Of a stretch of 64,000 nucleotides of DNA, positions 55,141 through 64,000 are shown in pieces. This DNA is from Liriodendron chinense. Taxonomy: Eukaryota; Streptophyta; Magnoliopsida; Magnoliales; Magnoliaceae. The notes beneath the pieces are model-generated. The model had not been told where the DNA came from and did no database searches. It saw nothing but the letters and a program-made list of their open reading frames with translations. Each line of letters starts with the position of its first letter. The stretch's first letter is position 1. A program made the translations under genes and the position numbers. The stretch is from the NCBI GenBank assembly GCA_003013855.2, contig ML058385.1, positions 248,001 through 312,000 on the forward strand. Direction: 5' to 3'.

Positions 55141-56580
55141 CTTCTTGCATAAATTAGTGGATTGAGCGCGTCAGATTGTCATCATGTTTGCTTTAATAAT
55201 TTTTTTGAATAATTCAATATGTAGAATTATAAACACATGGTATTTTTTATTAATATGTAAGCTTCATTTAAGTATTATGAGTGTTATATTATATTTTTGG
55301 GTTTTATAATTTATTAAATATTGAGTTGAGTTGGGTCAAATCTTTGAGTTGACCCAACCAGAATGAACATCGACTCAACTTTTTGGGTTTTAAGCTATAA
55401 GTTTCACATGTATATACACTGAAGCCTTTTTTTTTTTTTTTTTTTTTACGGTATGAATAAAAACTCCCATATTTAATTTTTGTTTTGACCCAACCAGAAT
55501 GAACATTGACTCAGTTTTTTAGTTTTAACCTATGAACTTCACATGTATATACAATGGCGCCAATTTTTTTTTTTTTTTACGTGTTTTGGACCAATATGAA
55601 TAAAAACTCCCATTCAAATTTTTTTTTTTTTTGTTAGTCATGCAACGCACCCACCCTGTTAGCTACGCAACACACCCACATGGTTAGTCACACGATGCAC
55701 CCACCCACCAATGGGGTTAGTGTGTCTCCTTGGCATTTCGAACCCGAGACCTGCTGTTAAAATGCCTATGTGCGAGACCATATTGAATATTTCAACCTGA
55801 GACCTGCGGTTGAAATGCCTAGGTGCGAGACCATATTGAATATTTCAACCCTTTGATTATACAAAGTTTGTGGTCGCCATTCATCTTCAAAACAAAAGGC
55901 CAAATTACCTAAGGGTTGAAATAATTCAATAAAGAGCTTTTGTTTGTTGACTTTCAACAATAAAATCGAGACTCATCATATAAGCAGTTTCAATCATTGG
56001 AAGATGACCCACATGCAATGGCCAAAGTCCTGATGTATCGCACCCCAATATGTTGGGGGTGTGTTGGAGCAAACTTCTAAAGAAACCAACGGAGGTTTGC
56101 AGAGTGTGTGTCAGGTGTAAATCTGAGACCACCAAGGGGTACTTCCAACAAGTCATGATCCTCAATTGTTTAAGGCGGCTTGACATATGCCACCAGTCCT
56201 AGGGCTTTTGGTGCATTGGTTAGGTTACTAAACATTTTGTATCACAGCCAACGCAATGACCTGTCATTTTAGTCACAGAAGAGAAGGGCAACTTAAGACT
56301 ATGGCCACAATGTCTTGAAAAGGCTATTTAGACAACCAGAGTGCAATTGCCATTGGTGGAAAGGTCCACCTGGGAAAAAATTCTAGAGTACCACCACAGA
56401 GTGCACAACCGTAAACATTGCATATCATGGTGAAATGTTCCGATACCCAATGGTTTTAGGGACCTAATGATACCCAATCAGGTTCCAGTTTTCCACACCA
56501 ACCAAAATGGGCATTCTTCGACCACAAGCATTGTCACTTTACCAAAGTGAAAACATCATTAATTATAACAAAATATCAAT
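55141..56580. other. AT-rich intergenic DNA, no gene seen
   Basis: It holds two local duplications. 'gacccaaccagaatgaacat' with following T-run is repeated about 135 bp apart (55,350 and 55,486). A 53-bp tandem pair ('gagacctgcNgttRaaatgcc') is at 55,746-55,851. There are poly-T tracts near 55,430, 55,570 and 55,620. From 55,860 to 56,580 I recognise nothing. Confidence 0.5.
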
Positions 56581-56583
56581 TAA

Positions 56584-57393
56584 AGTCCTCTTTGGATTAA
56601 TGGAAAGCATAGGAAAGAAAATAGTATTTCTTGAGAAACCTTATTTCTAGGAAACTTGGGGAAAGGAAACATTGTGTTCCTTGTTTGTTTTTCAAAAAGA
56701 TTTTCCTAGAAATCTAGGATCTATTGTCGATTTTGTTGTTTAGCAATAAATAAATAATAATAATAATAATAAAATCTAGGTGGTTGCTAGCATGTGCCAG
56801 ATTAGCACATGTCGATGCTTGAAAATGAATAGTAACCTATCGTGGCATATGTGGGTTCTTAAAGCTGAATTGTGGCACACATGGTACATGTGAGTTGCTT
56901 GAAGTTGACACGAATACGCACATTTGACATGTGGGAACTTGAAGGTAGACAACAGCACCTATGCTCATTGGCACGCATATTTAGAGCAATGGAAGAGATT
57001 GGCGATGGCACAAATGGAGTACTTTCCACACATGGGGCAGAAGACAAGAATGGTGGTACATGTGGAGAAGATGGATGGTGATACATGTGGCATAATGGCA
57101 CTTGCGAGGCATAACCAAAGATGGACAATGGCTCACTTGGCACGGAGATGCATGTGACGCATGTGGGGTGATTGAATTGGGATGGTGGCATATTTGGGCT
57201 TAACCTTTGAGAAATTCATCTTCCTTCTATTGTGGGAAAATGTCTTTCCTAAGGCTGGAGGTGGGAAAATAAATTTATTCATTTTCAAACAAACCCACAA
57301 ATTTCCACATGGAAGGCTTGACAAACAATGGGAATAAAGGTTTATGGGAAACAATGTTTCTTTCCTTTACTTTCCATGAATCTAAACAAGGCC
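56584..57393. mobile_element. Non-autonomous TIR element (about 810 bp)
   Basis: Imperfect terminal inverted repeats of about 34 bp: left AGTCCTCTTTGGATTAATGG..., right end (reverse) GGCCTTGTTTAGATTCATGG..., roughly 26 of 34 matching. Flanked by TAA on both sides (56581-56583, 57394-57396), as for PIF/Harbinger. The centre has repeated 'gcacatgtggg..cttgaag' phrases (56,790-57,150). No transposase. Superfamily is tentative. Confidence 0.6.
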
Positions 57394-57948
57394 TAAAGAA
57401 AAAGTGAAAAATGATTTCTTTGTTCTTTTTTCCCTAGGTAAGGGTGTGTTTGCTTACACCAAATACCATGAAATTTCGTGATTAATCATGCTAAGCGATG
57501 CAAAATGTCATATACTTAGTGCAACCAACACAATCTAAAATATTTATTATTAACAAGAAAAAGAAAGGTGGCATATTTGGGCTTAACCTTTGAGAAATTC
57601 ATCTTCCTTCTATTGTGGGAAAATGTCTTTCCTAAGCTGGAGGTGGGAAAATAAATTTATTCATTTTCAAACAAACCCCCAAATTTCCACATGGAAGGCT
57701 TGACAAACAATGGGAATAGAGGTTTATAGGAAATAACGTTTCTTTCCTTTACTTTCCATCAATCCAAACAAGGCCTAAAGAAAAAGGGAAAAACGATTTC
57801 TTTTTTCTTTTTTCCCTAGGTAAGGGTGCGTATGCTTGCACCAAATACCATGAAATTTCTTGATTAATCATGCTAAGCGATGCAAAATGTCATATACTTA
57901 GTGCAACCAACACAATCTAAAATATTTATTATTGACAAGAAAAAGAAA
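57184..57948. repeat. 383-bp tandem duplication
   Basis: 'ggtggcatatttgggcttaa' starts units at 57184 and 57567. The copies are nearly identical over about 380 bp and include the right end of the TIR element and flanking DNA. Confidence 0.92.
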
Positions 57949-58083
57949 ATACAAGGAGAGCCAAGTTGTTTGCAAGCACTACAACAAGAGATTCATATAA
58001 CCAAGAACCAAACCACTACACCCAAATAAAAAAAAGAATACATGCACGCCCAAGGCCCATTACCGTCTCAGGCCAGTTGCAAT

Positions 58084-58406
58084 TGTAAGACCTGTATCCT
58101 GATTAACCGACCATACACTTAGTTTTCAGCTCTGGCACGTTCCGGACGGATCAGATCGACGGCCTCTAATAACGACCCTGATTTAGTATCGCAACAACCT
58201 GAGACTTATACCCTTGCGACTGCGTAGGCGTCGCAATTCCAACGTCGCATGGCAAACTCCATTACGAAACCCAGTTTAGAAGTCATAGCCTTTTGCGCAA
58301 TCTGATGTGGACCGCACAACGTACATGTGGCGTGGGGCCCACTTACGCGTAACTCGATATTGTCCCATCAATCACCAATCAATCAAATCACCCATCAATC
58401 AAAGCC
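58084..58406 (+). repeat. Oldest GL LTR, 5' end
   Basis: TGTAAGACCTGTATCCTG matches the GL start with many differences. It is interrupted at 58,407 by a solo GL LTR and resumes at 62,492-62,542 before a third GL LTR cuts it. Confidence 0.85.
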
Positions 58407-61400
58407 TGTCACACCCCAAACCCAAGGACCAGGCTCATTAAATTTTCGATCGCGGACCTTGGTGCCAACAGCCTCCGTAGTACCCCATTCTCAGCTCCTA
58501 GCTCTCATATGCTAGGTTTTGATCTTGGGATCCCACCAGGAGAATTTTCAGGACAATTTTTTTTGTAAGGGAGCATAACCAAAACCACAAAACATCATAA
58601 CATATCCACTATATAGTCTGTTGAGTATAATGTTGAAAAGGGGAAATACAAAAATATAGCAAAAGTCCAAAATATCAGGCACATGATCCGGGCTCAACGC
58701 TACTGATACGCCCTAGTACCTGCAGTGTAAACAAACGCCATAAGCCTCCCACGAAGCTCAATAGAGTGCGTGTGTGCATGTGTGATGCATATGACAAGTA
58801 TACAGATATCAAAGTAAGTGAAAGTGATGGAGGGCTAAGTTACCAAGTTCATGAATGCTATCAGCCATCCCAATGTTATGCAATGCAAGGGCGTACATAG
58901 CCGAGTATTATATGCTAGAGATGCAACACAAACATGTCAATTCTCAACTAATCTGCAATATCAAAACGGTTCTCATATGGGACATCACCGAGGTCTAGTA
59001 CACTCTGACATTGGCCGCCACACATCGCGCGCATGACCAAGCGAGTAGAAAAGACCTCATTATCCGCCTCGTTAGTGGTATGCCAATGCCCACCCGGCTC
59101 ACCGATAGCAGACCCATTTCACGAGCTGGTCAGACTTAACCTAGCTTAACCCTCTGCACCCGGGCGGATAAGGTCACACCCCTTTCCAACCGACCTCGAC
59201 ACAGTGAGAGACGCGGTCTACTGGTATTTGGCACTCGGGCGCTTATGTTATCCACTCGGTCTCGACGTTGGAGCATCCTACTGGTACCACAGGATTTAGG
59301 GACTTTCACCCAAGGACATCCATAGCGCTCACATGTTAGAACATGTTTCCGATGTCCATTCCTGCCAACCACAATATGACTGTAGTGGCCACCACCCCGA
59401 TGCCGCTAGGGTGTGAAGGCGATCATGACATACATAATGCGAGATGCGTGAGTCATACAATCCAAGTCATGCACCAAACTTGTGCATACCGCGCAATCAT
59501 GTGGAGCGACCCTGTCTCGCACGGGTCCCGTAAGTATAACAAGCCAAAATGGTGCATGCTATGATTAATTGTGATCCATAAATGGGCATATGAATGAGCA
59601 TGATATCCATCATACTAAGCATATTATCAGTGTGACCTATTAAGCTGAGTACACTAGCATGTTATCTGACATATCATGTGATGTTGGCCTTATATGGCCC
59701 AATAAATGTAAACAGTGGGACCCAGATTGTGGGCCCCATTGAAAATGTAGAGGTCTTCGTAGCATGGCCCACTTGAGACTACATCACCCCATACTTGGGC
59801 CTACACATACAAAATGGGCTAACGAAATAAATGTACAGCATGGATGAAACACACACATCAAGAGGGTCCCACTTGGGAGGGCCTGGATAGAACATAAACA
59901 CCAAGGTGGGGTCCACAGTGGCCTTACCAATAGGTTGGATAGCAAATAAACATTACCATAGGCTTTAGGAAGTTTCGGTAGTAGGCATTCAATCACCACC
60001 ATTTACTATGCGTGGCCCATCCAAAACTGGGCCGGCCCCACACCCCTGCCAAGATGGGAGGCAAGGTATACAACACATCCATCAATGTGGGACCTCAAGA
60101 TGGCCCCACAACCTCTGGTTGGATGAAAATCTCGTCATTATAGTGGCCCCAAGAAAGTTTCCAAAGGTGGGCATCAGTGACCACTGCTTCCTGTGGTGTG
60201 GCCCACCTAACATTTGGATTTGCCTTATTTTTGGGCCCACAACTTAAAATGATATAGAGAAACAGATGAACAGCATAGATAAAACAAATACATCAAGGTG
60301 GGACCCACAGGGTGGGCCACCTACTAGGTAGTGTGCACGCAGGCTGTCTGCAGCGTGGGACCCCCCTGGGGTCACATGAGTTTTGAATCAAGCTAGTATT
60401 TGTGTTTTCCCCTTCATCCACATTTAAACATTACAGTGAGCCTTAAGGAAGGCTTCAACGGTAGCTGTTCAATCTCCAATGTTTCCTGACAGTGGGGCCC
60501 ACACAATTTCTAGATCAAGCTGATATTGTGTGGGTCCTTCGTACATGTATATGCAACCTTATCAATAGGTTTGGATGGCAAGAAAACATCAAGGTGGGCT
60601 AGGAAAGATTTCAACAGTGGAGGTCACTATCCCCACTGTGTCCTATGATGTGGCCCACCTAGGAAGTGGATCTGGCCCAAAATTGGGCCTGAGGCCTAAA
60701 ATGATTTGGCAAAACGGATGGGCGCCGTGGATAAAGCATACTCATCATGGTGGGTCCCACGAATGGGCTACCTTACTGACGCCTAAGGATTCCAGCGTCC
60801 ATGGACACTAGTTACTCCCAGCGTCTCTGACGCTGTGAGTGACCAGCGTTCATACGCTGCTACTTTTTTTTTCTTTTCCTTTTTTTTAAGTGGGGCCCAC
60901 ATGAGGACGATCCACTCCATCTATCAGGTTTCACAGCTCATGGGGGGACTTAATGAGTCATATATTAGGTGGGTTGCATGGCATATAAATACCATAGTGA
61001 GCCTAAGAAGGTTTCAACAGTAGATATCATTATTTCTACTTTTTCATGTGGTGTGGTCCACTTAAGATTTGGACTTGCTTCATTTTTTTAGCTCCAGACA
61101 TAACATAATATGGAGAAATAGATGGACGGTGTGGATTAAACAGAAACATCAAGGTGGGTCCCACGAGTGGGGATCCCATTCACGCCCCTTGCAAGTCTGA
61201 CGATGGACAGTTCCAGCGTCTGGACTCTCTCTCCCCTTCATTATTATTATTATTATTATTATCATTATTATTTTAAAATTTATGTGGGGTCCATATGTGG
61301 GCGATCCAATCCATCCATTTGGTTGTCCATATGTGGGTCCAAAAGCTTTGGGTCAAGATGATCTTTGTATTTTTCCTTCATCCAAATCTTCGTGATCTAA

Positions 61401-62491
61401 CGAACAAGTTGAATGGTAGATAAATATTCAGGTGGGCCACACCTGGTGGGCCCTACCACAATTCACAAAGAAAATGAAAAAGGGAAAGGAAGGAAAATGG
61501 AAGAAAAGAGGAAAATTCAGGATGGACCCCCGCCATTATGGAGTCCACCATTCATTTGATGCATAAATAAGATGGGTCCCCATCTTTGTGGGCCCACCAA
61601 AATGAAAAGAAACAATTGAAAAGAGGATTTTCATCCTCCCTTGCACTCACTTGAATGATGGACGGTTGGATCGGGTCGAATTGTCTATCGAACGGTCCGG
61701 ATGACCTCCTCTTCACTCCTAACTCCTCTAACTCTCCCAACCCCCTAAGCTCTCTCTTAATCTCTCTCTTAAACTCTATTTCTTTCAAGAACTCTCTCTC
61801 TCTCTCTCTCTTATCTCTCTAATCACTTTCCTAATCTCTCTCTCTCTCTCTCAAACCTTAGCAACAACAAAACAAAATGGGGGGTTCATACGTTGGAGGC
61901 TTTGTAGAGTAGAGATTTTGGGGATAGAGAGAGGGATTAAAAGGGGAGAGAGGGGTAGATAGGGAAGGGAAAAAGTGAGGGGAATGATGGTTAGTAGCTA
62001 TAGGGTAAGGTAGGTGTTGACTTTAGAGTTCTTCTTGCATGGGAAATGGAAAAAGATAGGGGTAGAATGGGGAGTTGTAGAGATTAGGTAGTACTTTAAT
62101 ATGGGCATTTTAGGGTTTTGGCATGAAAGGTGATGGATTGATGAAAAAAGGTGATGGGGGTAGGTGGAGATTGATTGATTGATAGAAAGAGTGATTGAGT
62201 GATTGATTAGACTTTCTAGGGATTTATGTAAGTGGGGCCCACACCACACTTATGTTGCGCAGCTCGCCTCAGATTGCACAAATGATTGTAACTTTCACAC
62301 CGAGTATCGCAATGGGGTGTACCGTGCGGCGTTAGAATGACAACGCCTACACGGTCGCTAGGGTATAGGTCTTAGGTCGATGCAGTACTAAAATAGGGCG
62401 TCTGATCGGGATTCTCTAATCCAGTTGGTTCGAGACGTACTGACGCCGGAAACTAAGCGTACGGAGGGCAAATCAGGGTACGGGTCTTACA
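58407..62491 (-). mobile_element. Solo GL LTR, 4.1 kb, minus orientation
   Basis: Runs from TGTCACACCCC at 58407 to ...GGGTCTTACA at 62491, with the perfect 5-bp duplication AAGCC on both sides (58402-58406, 62492-62496). It is shorter than the 6-kb LTRs and more diverged, so it is a related subfamily or internally deleted. It has the same modules: GTGGGNCCCAC motifs, GACGCTG dyads (60,790-60,860), T/AT tracts and a CT tract (61,790-61,855). No coding sequence is convincing in it. Confidence 0.92.
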
Positions 62492-62542
62492 AAGCCCACA
62501 CCTATCTATTCATCTCCTTACACAAAGTCAACATAATCATAT

Positions 62543-64000
62543 TGTAAGACCCATACCCTTGTTTGCCCTCCGTACGCTTAATTTTCGGTGCCGGTATGTC
62601 CCGGACGGATCAGATTAGCGAGCCTTGACCACGACCCTATTTTAGTACCGCATCGACCCAAGACCTATACCTCGGCGACCGCGTAGGCGCTGCGATTCCA
62701 ACGCCGCGCGGCACGCCCCATTGCGATACCCGGTGTGAAAGTTATGATCGATTGCGTATTTCGAGGTGGGCCATGCAACGTGCGTGTGTCGTGGGCCCCA
62801 CTTGCACAAATTCCAAGATATGTCACATCAATCAAATCCATCACCATCATTCTCACCTACACCTATCCCATACCCCTACCCTACACACCCCATACCCCCA
62901 TCCCTCTCTCTCCTCCCAAAGTCAACTCTCACACCATACCCCCCATCCCTCTCTCCCATGCTACCCATCATCACCCATGATTGCTTCTCTCTCTCTCCCC
63001 CCATACAATACCATACGTAGGGGGAGAGGAGGCTTCCTCACTTCCCATTTTGCAAGAGAGAGAGAGGAGAGAGAAAGAGATTTGAGAAAGGAGAGAGAAA
63101 GAGGAAGATTTGAGAGAAGAGAGAGATTTGGAGAGAGATCTAGGATTTGAGGGTGGAGATCCAAGCTTGGAGGACCCCAACCATCATCCGGACCGTCCGG
63201 ATCATCCAATCGTCAACCCGATTTAATCCAACCGTCCATCCTTTGAGGTGAGTGCAAGGGGTACATGAATCCCCCATTTTCTTCTTTCCTTTCATTTTTT
63301 TTTCCTTTTCTTTTGGGCCCACCTGATGGTGGACAACTTGATGGATGGATTGGATCATCCATGAATGGGCCCCACCTTCCTACTATAATAATAATAATAA
63401 TAATTATTATTATTATAAAAAAAAGAAAGAAATAGAGAGAGAAGGACTGCCGCTGGACAGCCAGCGTCCAGGGGACGCTGCTGCCCAGCAAGGGCAGCCG
63501 GTCGGCGAGGAACAGTCCCCCACACGTGGGACCCACCTTGATGAATGTATTAGATCCATGCCGTCCGTCTGTTTCTCCAGCCCATTTTAGGGCTGGGCGC
63601 CAAACATGAAGAAGATCCAGATCTCAGGTGGACCACACCATAGAAAACAGTGGGGCTGATGAAGCCTACTGTCGGAGTTTCTTGGGCCCACCGTGATGTT
63701 TGTGGACCATATTACCTGCCCAATATTGGGCTTGTTAGGACCCCAATGAGCTGGGGGACATGATGAACGGGGTGGATCGTCCCTAAGTGGGCCCCACTCG
63801 ATATGAACACAGAAAAAGAAAAAAAAAATATCAAAAGGGCACTGGACGTCCAGCGTCTGGACGTTCTGACGCTGGAACGTCCAGCGTCACCTTGGACGTT
63901 GTAAGGGGTCCCACTCGTGGGACCCACCTTGATGTTTGTGTTCCATCCACGCCGTCCATCGGTTTTCCCAGATCATTTTAGGGCTAGGGCCCAAAGATGA
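62543..64000 (+). repeat. GL LTR, 5' part, runs off window
   Basis: Starts TGTAAGACCCATACCC at 62543, inserted in the oldest GL LTR, and continues past the window edge. It shows the GA tract (63,055-63,150), GACGCTGG dyads (63,451-63,490; 63,841-63,895) and GTGGGACCCAC motifs. Whether it is a solo LTR or the 5' LTR of a full element cannot be seen. Confidence 0.9.

Overview
This is repeat-dominated nuclear DNA from a flowering plant with a large genome. Every coding trace I can assign belongs to a transposable element. I see no convincing host gene, rRNA, tRNA or CRISPR in 64 kb. The families present are plant-type Ty1/copia, Ty3/gypsy of the Tat lineage (dual RNase H, CHHC Gag knuckle, antisense extra ORF), a chromovirus-like non-autonomous element, PIF/Harbinger and hAT. 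The GTGGGNCCCAC-rich LTR family recalls what I have seen from magnoliids, but the species cannot be fixed from this.

Local labels: C1 and C2 are copia elements. Tat-A to Tat-D are four Tat-lineage gypsy elements. GL is a giant-LTR family whose complete member spans 26,821-40,077.

Layout. 1-2,867: minus-strand copia C1 (gag, PBS, LTR), inserted in Tat-A (2,868-4,809; a conserved noncoding block plus an antisense ORF with a predicted intron). 4,810-5,345: end of a minus-strand GL LTR. 5,346-10,764: Tat-B, with recognisable but mutated gag-protease-RT-RNaseH-archaeal-type RNaseH-integrase and a truncated antisense ORF. 10,765-16,502: two opposed halves of GL LTRs separated by a copia scrap. 16,503-41,207: Tat-C, with three successive gag-like domains, protease, RT, an internally deleted RNase H region, integrase, the conserved block, an antisense ORF and a 3' LTR. 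That 3' LTR is split by the complete GL element, which has the 5-bp target duplication GGTCG. 41,208-43,680: Tat-D, minus strand. 43,681-45,634: unassigned DNA and an old GL-like LTR holding a 743-bp hAT-type element. 45,635-51,481: C2, a complete minus-strand copia-type element carrying gag but no pol. 51,676-55,140: a decayed PIF/Harbinger element split by a 1.7-kb solo LTR related to C2. 55,141-58,083: AT-rich DNA with a TIR element and tandem duplications. 58,084-64,000: three generations of GL LTRs nested in each other.

The two most unusual objects are GL and Tat-C. GL has LTRs of 6.35 and 5.98 kb around only 0.93 kb of internal DNA, which encodes a 167-residue ORF with two CCHC knuckles. 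Tat-C has the triplicated gag region. The GL LTR is itself modular, with ~400-bp units carrying dense GGNCCCAC motifs and inverted GACGCTGG motifs. GL and C2 lack pol and presumably depend on proteins from other elements.
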